DNA of 64,000 nt from Gemmataceae bacterium (GTDB lineage Bacteria; Planctomycetota; Planctomycetia; Gemmatales; Gemmataceae), in assembly GCA_019636445.1 (NCBI GenBank), contig JAHBXO010000001.1:328434-392433 (forward strand), read 5' to 3'. Made by a program: the position numbers and the translations under genes. Position 1 is the first letter of the stretch. Each line of letters begins with the position of its first letter. Shown here piece after piece: positions 1-7,535 of the stretch. The notes under the pieces are model-generated. The model ran no database searches. It was not told where the DNA came from and saw only the letters and a list, made by a program, of their open reading frames with translations.

Positions 1-210
1 GTCCTCGCCGGCGGCGGGCTGAAGCACCACGGCGCCTTCGGCGTGACGGATGACTTGTCGAAGACGATCGTCGAGAAGCCGGTTTCCATTCCCGATTTCC
101 ACGCGACGATCCACGCGGCGCTTGGCATCGACCCGACGAAGGAACTGATGGACGGCGCCCGCCCCGTGCCGATCACCGACGGCGGGACGCCGGTGAAGGA
201 ACTGTTCTAA
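1..210 (+). CDS. DUF1501 protein, C-terminal end (partial)
   Basis: The frame is open from the first base and ends at TAA 208-210, giving the last 69 residues. The run [17 protein letters not shown], followed by [18 protein letters not shown] and a close ending in [10 protein letters not shown], is the usual C-terminus of planctomycete DUF1501 proteins, which belong to the alkaline-phosphatase/sulfatase fold group and are exported by a twin-arginine leader. Enzyme activity of the family is not established. The start lies outside the window. A second, complete DUF1501 gene is at 11066-12349, with a different C-terminus. Confidence 0.85.
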   Translation, partial: VLAGGGLKHHGAFGVTDDLSKTIVEKPVSIPDFHATIHAALGIDPTKELMDGARPVPITDGGTPVKELF

Positions 211-227
211 ATCGAAGTGCCAATGAG

Positions 228-262
228 AACGGGCCGGGCGTTCCACGAACGCCCGGCCCGTT
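228..262. terminator. bidirectional hairpin terminator
   Basis: Arms 228-243 and 247-262 are perfectly complementary (16 bp, starting AACGGGCCGG) around a 3-nt loop, followed by TTGTGCTTTC. It lies between the end of the DUF1501 gene and the end of the convergent minus-strand operon, so it probably stops both. Confidence 0.8.
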
Positions 263-279
263 GTGCTTTCGTCGAAGGA

Positions 280-1878
280 TTACTTCGCCCGTTCGAGTTC
301 CTTCAGGCCGCCGGTGTCGCGCTTGTAAAGCGGCAGGTGGCGGTAGTAGACCTCGAGCGTGAGGATGGCGAGGCAGGTGGTACCGAGCCGGCCGCAGTGG
401 CTGCCGATCATGGCGCCGTCCGGGTCCCAGCTGCCACCGAGATCCTTGTTCTTGTCCGGGTCGACCTGCATCTTGATGAGCATGTCGCGCATCCGCGGGT
501 TCCAGTCCTTGTGCCACGCTTCGCCTTCGTGGAAGTGGGTGACCTGCGTGGCGTAGTAGTAGTAGTACATGTCGAATCGGTTGGGCATGGGCATCCAGGC
601 GGTCATGTACTTCTTGACGCCGTCCTGGAATCCGGGGTGGTTCGGTCCCCAGCCGGTGTAGTAGCGGCAGAGCAGGCCGACGGCGGAGAGCGTCGGGGTC
701 GTGCTTTCGTTGGAGGTGTAGCCGTACTGGGATTTCAGCGACCCCTTGGCGACGCGGTCGAGGAACTCGCTGGCCTTCTTGAGCGTGGCTTCGGGAACGG
801 AGATTTCCTTGCACATCTGGGCCGACTTGAGGGCCTGGATCTGCCAGCCGACGATGGAGGTGTCGCCGGCGGTGCCGGAGGAGTAACCCCAGCTGCCGTT
901 GGCGGCCTGCGCCTTGATGATGTACTCGATGGCGCGGCGGGACGGGAGGTGGAGCAGGCTCTTGTCGCCGGTCATGCCGTAAGCCTCGCAGAGGGCGACG
1001 GCGGCGATGGCGTGGGAGTACATGCCGCTGGACCCCTTGAAGGTGCCGTTGGGCAGCTGGTTGGCGATGATGAACTTGAGGCCGGCTTCGACGGTCTTCT
1101 GGTACTTGTTGGCGTCCTTCCCGCCCTTGCCGTCGCGGGGCTTGACGTGCGTCTGGCCGGCGGCGAGGAACGGGAGGAGTCCCATGCCGGTGGCGGCGAT
1201 GGTGTCGCCGCGGGAGGTGCCGTCGTAGGTCCAGTTGCCCTGCGCCTTGTTCTGCTTCTTGTCGAGCCAGAGGAGGCCACGGGCGACGGCGAGTTCGGAG
1301 TCCTTGTTGCCGCCGCCGGCCATGAGGCTCTTTTCCTTGGTGGCGCCGGAGCGTCCGGAGAAGCCGGAGCTGCCGATGCCGCCGGCGCCCTTGTCGCCGG
1401 CCATCACGCTGCCCTCGGTGCCGAGGACGCCGAGGTCGGTGCCCGCGCCCATGCCCAGCAGCGCCGCCGCGTCGGTCGGGTTCGCGTCCGGCACGTCGTT
1501 GCCCACCGGCTGGTCTTCCACGACCTTCGCGTCGACCGTCTGATCCTCGACGCGATCCACCGGCAGGGCGTTGGCGAGTTCGGAATCGAGGCCCTTGTCG
1601 GGGTTCGTGAGGTCGAACTTCTTGTCCTCCTCCTCGGCCTTGTCGACGAGCGCCTCGGCGATCGATTCGCTCGCCTGCGTGGCGGTCGGCTGCATCTTCC
1701 CGATGAGGATGAGCACGACGAGGATGACGACGTGGAACGCGCCGCTGACCACCCAGGCCGGGATCTGCTTCTTGAGCAGCCGTTCCTGCGCGGTTTCCTC
1801 GGCGCCGTGGACGAACCGGATGACGCTCGCGGCCGGTTTGCCGTCGGCGCCCGCGGCCGTTTCGTTTTCCTGGCTCAT
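280..1878 (-). CDS. TonB-like membrane anchor fused to alpha/alpha-toroid domain
   Basis: 532 residues from the ATG at 1878, which has GGGGAG 7 nt upstream; an ATG 15 nt earlier is less well placed. About 40 charged residues are followed by one transmembrane helix, IPAWVVSGAFHVVILVVLIL. That helix carries S-x3-H (Ser45/His49 in this numbering), the pattern known from the TonB transmembrane helix that works with ExbB/ExbD. An Ala/Asp/Glu-rich linker (about 65-190) leads to a C-terminal half with squalene-oxidase/prenyltransferase-type repeats (NQLPNGTFKGSSG, QAANGSWGYSSG, GGSWDPDGAMIGSHCG). No DxDD cyclase acid motif is visible, so terpene cyclase activity is unlikely. It is the last gene of the exbB-exbD-exbD operon, 10 nt or so after the preceding gene. 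The TonB analogy is my inference. Confidence 0.85.
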   Translation of the reverse strand: MSQENETAAGADGKPAASVIRFVHGAEETAQERLLKKQIPAWVVSGAFHVVILVVLILIGKMQPTATQASESIAEALVDKAEEEDKKFDLTNPDKGLDSELANALPVDRVEDQTVDAKVVEDQPVGNDVPDANPTDAAALLGMGAGTDLGVLGTEGSVMAGDKGAGGIGSSGFSGRSGATKEKSLMAGGGNKDSELAVARGLLWLDKKQNKAQGNWTYDGTSRGDTIAATGMGLLPFLAAGQTHVKPRDGKGGKDANKYQKTVEAGLKFIIANQLPNGTFKGSSGMYSHAIAAVALCEAYGMTGDKSLLHLPSRRAIEYIIKAQAANGSWGYSSGTAGDTSIVGWQIQALKSAQMCKEISVPEATLKKASEFLDRVAKGSLKSQYGYTSNESTTPTLSAVGLLCRYYTGWGPNHPGFQDGVKKYMTAWMPMPNRFDMYYYYYATQVTHFHEGEAWHKDWNPRMRDMLIKMQVDPDKNKDLGGSWDPDGAMIGSHCGRLGTTCLAILTLEVYYRHLPLYKRDTGGLKELERAK

Positions 1879-1903
1879 GGTCGGACTCCCCATCGTTAGC
1901 GCA

Positions 1904-2830
1904 TCACCCGTTCTCGAACGGGTTGGTGGTCAGGTTGCGGTCCAGTTCCTTCTTGATCGCGGCATCGCCGCGGCGGAAGTACCAGGACAGGCCGATGATC
2001 GCGAGGGCCATCGTGGCCGCGCCGCCGATCACCATCGGCAGGAACGATTGCCGCCAGGCGGTGCCGGCGCCTTCCGGTTCGTCCTGCAGCGTCAGCGAGC
2101 GGGCCATCAGTACCGGGGCGCGTCGCGTCAGGTGTTCGCCCTTCACTTCGCGGCTGAGCTGGTTGGACTCGTACCGCATCGTCTTGAAGTAATACCCGCC
2201 GACCGACACCCAGCGGTTCATCGTGTCGGTCGGTCGTTCCTGCGGGGCGAGTCCTGGCGGCAGTTCCGTCACGAAGACGCAAATCGGGTCGATGTTCCCA
2301 TCGGGGAAGATCCATGCTTCGTAGACGTCGGCGATGCCGCTCGCCTTGAGGATCTCCGTCGGTTCCGCGCGGCGGAGCCGGCGCAGCCAGCCTTCGAAGT
2401 AAATCAGCTCCAGTTTATACGATAGCCGGCCGTTCTGGTACAAATCTTTCGGCGCGACGTCCTTGCGGGCGTTGGCTTCGAGTTCCGCGGCGGTGAACTG
2501 GCGCGCGTGCCGCAGGACTTCGTCGTAGGCCCGCTCCTCCATCTGGTCGGCGGGGGAATCCGCGAGGTTGCGCGGCCCCGTATCGGCCCATGGGAAGATG
2601 GCGTCGTCCCGAATGCCGGCGAACATCGAGAGGCCCTTCTCGATGCGGTATTTCGCGGCGCCGGTCGGCGCGACCGGCGCGGGCGCGGCGCCGGCGGGCG
2701 ATTCCTTCGTCAGCGGCGGCAGATCGTCGGTCGATTCCTGCGCGAGCGCGGGGCCGGCGAACGCCAGAAGCAACAAGGGCAAGAGTTTGCGCGTCAGGCA
2801 CGGCAATCGACGGGCGGCGAATCGGGACAT
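1904..2830 (-). CDS. secreted/membrane-anchored protein of the exbBD operon, unknown function
   Basis: 308 residues. A signal peptide (RKLLPLLLLAFAGPALAQ) is followed by an extracytoplasmic region of about 240 residues and a C-terminal transmembrane helix (FLPMVIGGAATMALAIIGLSWYF). A short basic cytoplasmic tail ends in NPFENG. The body has no domain I recognise; it contains a Tyr-rich stretch near GWLRRLRRAEPTEILKASGIADVYEAW. GGGAGG-like Shine-Dalgarno (CGGGAGG) lies 7 nt before the ATG. The gene sits between exbD and the TonB-like toroid gene with spacings of 55 and about 25 nt, so it is probably co-expressed and may be a structural partner of the complex. Confidence 0.8.
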   Translation of the reverse strand: MSRFAARRLPCLTRKLLPLLLLAFAGPALAQESTDDLPPLTKESPAGAAPAPVAPTGAAKYRIEKGLSMFAGIRDDAIFPWADTGPRNLADSPADQMEERAYDEVLRHARQFTAAELEANARKDVAPKDLYQNGRLSYKLELIYFEGWLRRLRRAEPTEILKASGIADVYEAWIFPDGNIDPICVFVTELPPGLAPQERPTDTMNRWVSVGGYYFKTMRYESNQLSREVKGEHLTRRAPVLMARSLTLQDEPEGAGTAWRQSFLPMVIGGAATMALAIIGLSWYFRRGDAAIKKELDRNLTTNPFENG

Positions 2831-2885
2831 GATCGACCTCCCGTAAGGTTGGACGGCGGGCGGCGGTCGGAAGTTCCGTAGTCCG

Positions 2886-3413
2886 CTACTTCTTGTCGTC
2901 CTTGAGCACCGGGGCGACGGACGTGTACCCCGCGCGGTTCGACTCGTCCATGATGGCGATCAGGATTTTATACCGGAGATTATCGGGCAATTCGAGCTTG
3001 ATCTTGGGCGGGGCGAAGGCCGCCTCGCCCTTTTTCGAGGCTTTCAAAGACGCCAGTCGCTTTTTCAGCTCGGCGAACAGGTTCGCCCGCGCCTGCGTGC
3101 CTTTGCCGGGCAGCGCGACCTCGGCGCTGCCCTCGCCCTGCATCAGCGAGATTCCGGCGATGTCGCCGTTCTCGTCGGAATCGACGCGGATCGTGATATC
3201 CTCGATCAGTTCGGCGTCGGTCGGGTCGGGCAGCTTGGTGGACGGGCCGCCGATCGCCTTCGGCAGGCCGACGTCGATATGGCCTTCGGTCGGGGTCGGG
3301 TTGAACGTCGTGATGAAGAACGCCAGCAGCTGGAACGACATGTCCAGCATCGGCGTGATCGGCAGATCCGGTTCGACGAAGCCGTTCTTGATGCCGCGAT
3401 GGCGGTGACGCAT
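2886..3413 (-). CDS. exbD: ExbD/TolR-family protein (second copy)
   Basis: 175 residues with the family's architecture: short cytoplasmic N-terminus, one transmembrane helix (PITPMLDMSFQLLAFFITTF) holding the conserved proton-path Asp (Asp24), then a periplasmic domain of about 130 residues. ExbD proteins form the plug of the ExbB pentamer and couple proton flow to a TonB/TolA-like partner. The periplasmic part is longer than in E. coli ExbD and holds an insert, SLMQGEGSAEVALPGKGTQ. It starts 12 nt after the first exbD copy; two exbD genes in tandem suggest a heterodimeric plug. Confidence 0.9.
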   Translation of the reverse strand: MRHRHRGIKNGFVEPDLPITPMLDMSFQLLAFFITTFNPTPTEGHIDVGLPKAIGGPSTKLPDPTDAELIEDITIRVDSDENGDIAGISLMQGEGSAEVALPGKGTQARANLFAELKKRLASLKASKKGEAAFAPPKIKLELPDNLRYKILIAIMDESNRAGYTSVAPVLKDDKK

Positions 3414-3425
3414 GGCGAATCCCGG

Positions 3426-3899
3426 TCAGTTCGAGGCCTTCACGACCGCGCGGAACTGGATGTTGTAGTACTGGGCTTCCTGGCAGCCGAGCAGCACGTT
3501 CGAGATCATCTCGTAGGTGCAGTCCTCGTGCGCCCGAAGCACCACGAGGCTCGGCCGGGGTTCCGGCTTGTTCTTGGCGAGCGCCTGCGCCTTGAGCTGG
3601 TCGTCGATTTCCTTCATCCGCTTCATGTGCTGCGCCACCATGATCCGGTTGCGCAGCGCCACGGTGTTGCCGCGGCCGGTGGGGAGCACGTGCCCGGACT
3701 TGTCGACGTTCAGGAAGATGACGCGCTCTTCCGCCTTATCCAGCGGCCGCGCCTGGAGCGCCGTCGGCAGCTTGATCGTGGCGTTCACGTCTTCCGCGAT
3801 GAAGTTGGCGCAGAGCATGAAGAACATGACCAGCTGCAGGACGAGGTCCAGCATCGGGATCATGTTCGGTTCGCACTTCTCGACGCTGCCGTGACTCAT
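3426..3899 (-). CDS. exbD: ExbD/TolR-family protein (first copy)
   Basis: 157 residues. The N-terminal helix PNMIPMLDLVLQLVMFFMLC carries the conserved Asp (Asp18); a periplasmic domain follows, with VIFLNVDKSGHVLPTG and an ending typical of ExbD/TolR (YNIQFRAVVKAS). It shares only the membrane motif and overall plan with the neighbouring copy, so the two are diverged paralogues rather than a recent duplication. The ATG at 3897-3899 has no Shine-Dalgarno sequence; instead a 7-bp tandem repeat array ends five bases upstream of it, which is unusual for an operon-internal gene. Confidence 0.9.
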   Translation of the reverse strand: MSHGSVEKCEPNMIPMLDLVLQLVMFFMLCANFIAEDVNATIKLPTALQARPLDKAEERVIFLNVDKSGHVLPTGRGNTVALRNRIMVAQHMKRMKEIDDQLKAQALAKNKPEPRPSLVVLRAHEDCTYEMISNVLLGCQEAQYYNIQFRAVVKASN

Positions 3900-3903
3900 G
3901 GTT

Positions 3904-4019
3904 CCAGGGGTCAGGGGTCAGGGGTCAGGGGTCAGGGGTCAGGGGTCAGGGGTCAGGGGTCAGGTAGTTCTTTCTATCTCCTGACTCCTGCCCCCTGTCT
4001 CCTGACGACTGTCTCCTGC
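3904..4019. repeat. 7-bp tandem repeat array plus related words
   Basis: Seven perfect head-to-tail copies of TCAGGGG occupy 3911-3959, with a one-base variant before them (3904-3910) and a partial copy after (3960-3964). The rest, to 4019, is built of CTCCTGAC/CCCCCTGTC words. Read on the minus strand, the purine-rich half (TCAGGAGATAG) can fold back on CTACCTGACCCC, so the whole is a loose palindrome. It fills the entire exbB-exbD intergenic space. Confidence 0.9.
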
Positions 4020-4856
4020 TTACTTGGCCGGGGGCGCCGGCGGGGCGGCGACGGAGCCGCCGGGGGTCGACGCGGCGGGGGGCGCGGGCTTCTTCGAGTT
4101 GTGGTACATCTGGGTGAGCAGGTCGTCGGAGATGTGGCCGACGTCCATGGTCACCTTGGTAATCCGGTTGCGGAAGAAGGCATTGAAGGCGATGGCGGGC
4201 ACGGAGATCGCGATGCCGACGAGCGTCACGGAGAGGGCGTGGGCGACGTTCTCGGCGAGCTTGGCGGGATTCGGCGTGCTACCGCTACCGAGTTCCATGA
4301 ACGCCCCGATCATGCCGAAGACCGTGCCGACCAGCCCGAGCATCGGCCCGAGGCTGGCGATGACGGCGGTGTAGTTGTTCTTGGAATCCTTGTCGCTCTT
4401 GATGCTTTCGAGGGTGTTGAGGGAGGCTTCGCGGGCGTCTTCGAGGCCGTATTGCAGGCGTGCCATGCCGGAGGTCAGGACGCGGCCGAGGAAAGACGGG
4501 TCGCCCCGGGCCATGTCGTAGGCTTCCTTGAACTTGCGCTTGTTGACGATGTCGGTGAACTCGTCGACGAATCCGACGGGGATGGCGTTCTGGATGCGGA
4601 GGTCGAGGAAGAGCAGCACGCAGATGGCGACGAGCCAGACGGAGCAACCGAGCAGGATGAGGCCGAAGACCCAGCCGATGGAGGTAATGATGAAGACCAT
4701 CTTGTTCTGGTCGGCGGGCTTGGTGGGCGCGGCGGGTGCGGCGTCGCCTTCCTGCGCCATGCCGAACTGGGCAAAAACCACGAACAGGATCATCGCGACG
4801 AACACGCCGAGCAGGAATCGGCCGTGGGGAACGAAAACGGAGGTCAATCGCTTCAT
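4020..4856 (-). CDS. exbB: MotA/TolQ/ExbB proton-channel protein
   Basis: 278 residues from the ATG at 4856; an in-frame ATG at 4901 would add 15 residues of poor quality. A signal-like hydrophobic segment (LLGVFVAMILFVVFAQFGMAQ) is followed by three membrane helices: FIITSIGWVFGLILLGCSVWL, LGPMLGLVGTVFGMIGAF and LSVTLVGIAISVPAIAFNAF. The last two are the conserved ExbB/TolQ pore helices with the GLxGTVxGMIxxF signature. The tail is Pro/Ala-rich. It would form the inner-membrane channel for the two ExbD proteins downstream and energise the TonB-like protein at the operon's end. It is the first gene of the operon. Confidence 0.93.
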   Translation of the reverse strand: MKRLTSVFVPHGRFLLGVFVAMILFVVFAQFGMAQEGDAAPAAPTKPADQNKMVFIITSIGWVFGLILLGCSVWLVAICVLLFLDLRIQNAIPVGFVDEFTDIVNKRKFKEAYDMARGDPSFLGRVLTSGMARLQYGLEDAREASLNTLESIKSDKDSKNNYTAVIASLGPMLGLVGTVFGMIGAFMELGSGSTPNPAKLAENVAHALSVTLVGIAISVPAIAFNAFFRNRITKVTMDVGHISDDLLTQMYHNSKKPAPPAASTPGGSVAAPPAPPAK

Positions 4857-5287
4857 GGGAGGTTTCCCGGTGTCGGTCGCGGTCGAAAGGGTTCGCGGCA
4901 CGTTGGAGGCCGGCCGGATTCGCGAAAGCGAACGGGACGACAGGCCGTTCCCGTTCGATGTCGCGCGCTCGGAAAGAGTTCCGTGAAATCCGCGCCGGAG
5001 GTTCGTGGTTTGTCCAATCGGTGTACGCTGGCGGTCGCGAAATGGTCAGCCCCCGCGCGGAAAAAAGTCCGATTCGCGGCGCTCCTCTTGAGTCCAACGG
5101 CGGGGCGAACCGGTTCAACCGTCACGATCCGCCCGTACGATCCCTTCGCTTTCCCCAGTTACCGCACTCTCCGAATCTTGACTTGTATCCGCGCGGGTCG
5201 CGCGTAACAATCATTAGCGGTGGATTTTCCGTACTCGCGTCCCGATTTTCCCGTCCGCCGTTGTCCGGTCCCCGGGGCTTTCTCACC
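4857..5287. other. divergent intergenic region
   Basis: About 430 nt between the divergent exbB operon and the DNA-binding-like gene, so it must hold both promoters. No clear -35/-10 pair is visible. An inverted repeat CGAACGGGA (4929-4937) / TCCCGTTCG (4949-4957) separated by 11 nt lies on the exbB side and could be a protein-binding site or a leader hairpin. I see no supported gene here. Confidence 0.5.
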
Positions 5288-6889
5288 ATGGCACAGACGT
5301 ACACCCTCGACGAGGCCGCCCAACGATTGGGAGTTCCCCTCGACGAGTTCAAGCGCCGGATCAAGGACGATTGGAAGTCGCTGCGCTCCTTCCGCGACGG
5401 AGCGACGCTCCGGTTCCGCTCGTCGGACATCGACGAGCTGGCGCGCAGCCTCGGCGAGGCGAGCGACCCCGGCCTGCAACTGGGTTCGCCGGGGAAGTCG
5501 ATGCAGCCGGGTTCGTCCGAGGAGTTCCTGCTCGCACCCGAGGACATGACGCCGACGGACGACAACGACGACATTTTCTCCGTCGCCGCCGGTGATTCCG
5601 GAAAGACCAAAAAGCAGAAGTCGGCGTCGGACAGCGACGTGCGGTTGGAGCCGGACACCGGACCGAAAGGGCCGCGCGTCAAGAAGCCGGGCAAGAGCAG
5701 CGACCGGTTGAAGAACCTGGCGAACATGACGGACGAGATCGACCTGGACATGCTGGCGGGGCCGAAGAGCGGCGTGCTGCGCCCCGGTGCGGACAGTTCG
5801 TCGAAGTTGAAGGCGCCGAAGTCGGGCCCGAACCTTGCCGGGCCGGGCGCGGCGAACAAGATCCCCGGCCCGCCCCCCACCGACGACATCATGGGCGGCG
5901 ACAGCAGCAGCGAATTCGAGCTGAGCCTCGACACCGACAGCGATTCGTTCGAGCTGCAACTGAACACCGACCAAAGCGAGGAAATCGACCTCGGCGGCGC
6001 GCCGAAGGGACGCGCCGGGCAGAGCGGCATCAACCTCGGCAAGCCAAAGGATAGCGGCGTGTCGCTGGAGAAGAAGGCGAAGAAGCCCGCGCCGCCCGCA
6101 ACCGACGACTCGGACGACTTCGAATTGTCGCTCGATTCCGACTCGTCGGAACTTGAGGCGAGTAGCCCGCTGGAAAACTCGCCGCTGGCGGAGAGCACCG
6201 GCCGCGACGACTCCGACAGCGAATTCGAGCTGAGCCTCGACGACAGTTCGGGCGTGACGGACAACATCATCAGCGAGGCGGAGGCGGAAGCCGAGCAGAA
6301 GGGCGACATCTTCGAGACCGACTTCTCGATCCCGCCGGTGTCGGAAGCGGATTCGGCGTCGGAAGTTGTCGAGGTGGAATCGTCCGACACGGACCTGGAG
6401 AATTCGGACTTCGACCTGGCGCTGGACGAATCGGATATCCAGCAGGGGGACGACGAGAGCGCCAGCCAGGTGGTCTTGCTGGACGACGACAGCGGCCCGC
6501 AGGAGCCGGCGGGCAAGGGCGGCGCGCGGGCCTTGGCGGGTGCCGGTGCGGCCGCGGCCGGGGCGGCGGCGCTGAAGAAGCGGAAGAAGGCCGCCGCGGC
6601 GGACGACGACGAGGAAGAAGACGCGAGCGAGGCACTCGCCGGCGTGCGACGCCGGACCGACGAAGACGAGGATGCGGTGCCGACCGGCGGCTACGCGCCC
6701 CCGGCCAAGTGGCCCGGCTGGATCATCGCCCCGCTGGCGCTGACCTTCCTGTTCACCTTCCTCGGCGGCATCATGTCCTACGAACTGCTCAAGGGGATGT
6801 GGGGCTACCACGACGGCCGATCCACCACCGGCGGCATGGCGAACATGGTCGCCGGCACCCTCGGCATGGAGCCGGACAAGGCGAAGTGA
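5288..6889 (+). CDS. helix-turn-helix-like domain with acidic linker and C-terminal membrane anchor
   Basis: 533 residues from ATG 5288. The first 55 residues (YTLDEAAQRLGVPLDEFKRRI, then FRSSDIDELARSLG) look like the excisionase/MerR-type winged helix-turn-helix. About 430 residues of acidic low-complexity sequence follow, with a recurring DSxSEFELSLD motif (three clear copies near residues 210, 275 and 310) and Gly/Lys/Pro spacers. Near the end come an Ala-rich stretch, a Lys/Asp-rich stretch, and one transmembrane helix, WIIAPLALTFLFTFLGGIMSY, with a short extracytoplasmic tail. Divergent from the exbB operon. The layout suggests a membrane-tethered DNA-binding protein; function is unknown. 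Confidence 0.8.
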   Translation: MAQTYTLDEAAQRLGVPLDEFKRRIKDDWKSLRSFRDGATLRFRSSDIDELARSLGEASDPGLQLGSPGKSMQPGSSEEFLLAPEDMTPTDDNDDIFSVAAGDSGKTKKQKSASDSDVRLEPDTGPKGPRVKKPGKSSDRLKNLANMTDEIDLDMLAGPKSGVLRPGADSSSKLKAPKSGPNLAGPGAANKIPGPPPTDDIMGGDSSSEFELSLDTDSDSFELQLNTDQSEEIDLGGAPKGRAGQSGINLGKPKDSGVSLEKKAKKPAPPATDDSDDFELSLDSDSSELEASSPLENSPLAESTGRDDSDSEFELSLDDSSGVTDNIISEAEAEAEQKGDIFETDFSIPPVSEADSASEVVEVESSDTDLENSDFDLALDESDIQQGDDESASQVVLLDDDSGPQEPAGKGGARALAGAGAAAAGAAALKKRKKAAAADDDEEEDASEALAGVRRRTDEDEDAVPTGGYAPPAKWPGWIIAPLALTFLFTFLGGIMSYELLKGMWGYHDGRSTTGGMANMVAGTLGMEPDKAK

Positions 6890-6907
6890 TGGCGCGAAAA
6901 AAACACG

Positions 6908-6937
6908 AACGGACCGGCGATCGCCGGTCCGTTTTCA
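6908..6937. terminator. hairpin terminator
   Basis: A 26-nt perfect palindrome, AACGGACCGGCGA joined to its complement (6908-6933), followed by TTCATTT, 18 nt after the stop of the preceding plus-strand gene. An A-run before it also makes it usable from the minus strand. Confidence 0.75.
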
Positions 6938-6986
6938 TTTGGGTGGCGCGCTCGGCTCCGCGGTGGTGGGCTGTGTTTCGTCGGTG

Positions 6987-7024
6987 ACGCGCTCGGCTCC
7001 GAAGACTGCACCTCGCCGCTAAAC
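6987..7024 (-). repeat. dispersed 3'-end element, copy A
   Basis: Read on the minus strand it begins GTTTAGCGGCGAGG and ends in GAGCCGAGCGCG. It lies about 12 nt past the stop codon of the arfB gene, in the same orientation as that gene. Copies B (9179-9214) and C (50248-50283) match it with few changes. A fragment of the same sequence (GCGCTCGGCTCCG) repeats just beyond, at 6947-6960. Confidence 0.75.
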
Positions 7025-7035
7025 GGGGTTGGTTT

Positions 7036-7452
7036 TCAATCTTCACGGACCGTCCGGTTTGCCTTGCGTTTCGCGTCGTGCTTCTTCGCACCGAGGCGGC
7101 GCAGCTTCGAGCCTTTCGTCGGCTTCGTGGCGCGGCGGGGCGTCGGCCGTTCGGCCGCCTTGCGGATCAACTCCACGAGCTTCGCCAGGCACGCCTCGCG
7201 GTTGCGCTCCCGGTCGCGGTGTTCCTGCGAGCTGATGAGGAGGTCGCCATCCTCGGTCACGCGGCTGGGGAAGAGTTCGCGGATGCGGACCTTGATTCGC
7301 ACGGGCACCGATTCGCTCGCCTCCATCGGCCAGCGCAGCACCGCCTTCGATTCCACCTTGTTCACGTTCTGCCCGCCCGGACCGCCGGAGCGCGCGTAGC
7401 TCCACGCGAATTCCTCCGACGGGATCCGGATCGTTTCGTCGACTTCCAACAT
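7036..7452 (-). CDS. arfB: alternative ribosome-rescue factor / peptidyl-tRNA hydrolase ArfB
   Basis: 138 residues, the usual ArfB (YaeJ) length. The catalytic GGQ motif stands at residues 26-28 inside SGGPGGQNVNKVESKA. The rest of the RF-1-like domain is followed by a basic C-terminal tail (KGSKLRRLGAKKHDAKRK) that in this family enters the empty mRNA channel of stalled ribosomes. It hydrolyses peptidyl-tRNA on non-stop complexes. Monocistronic, divergent from the glycosyltransferase gene. Confidence 0.93.
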   Translation of the reverse strand: MLEVDETIRIPSEEFAWSYARSGGPGGQNVNKVESKAVLRWPMEASESVPVRIKVRIRELFPSRVTEDGDLLISSQEHRDRERNREACLAKLVELIRKAAERPTPRRATKPTKGSKLRRLGAKKHDAKRKANRTVRED

Positions 7453-7535
7453 GCTTGGCTCCGCGTCATTCCCGGCTTGACGGTTCGTTGGAATCTAGCC
7501 TACGATCCCGGACCATCCCGGGACGAGGAGAGTGC

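Noticed and set aside
280..1878. Squalene-hopene cyclase
   Set aside because: Toroid repeats are present, but no DxDD acid motif or cyclase length, and there is a TonB-like anchor.
217..1899. Long open frame opposite the toroid gene (560 codons)
   Set aside because: High-GC DNA gives long antisense open frames. Its product is Val/Gly/Arg/Leu-rich without motifs, whereas the minus-strand product has a TonB-like helix and toroid repeats.
3904..3964. CRISPR-like repeat array
   Set aside because: The unit is 7 bp and there are no spacers; it is a simple tandem repeat.
4857..5287. Extension of the DNA-binding-like gene upstream to 4736
   Set aside because: The frame is open, but the product is Arg/Ser-rich without pattern and would overlap exbB; MAQTYTLDEAAQRLG at 5288 is the natural domain start.
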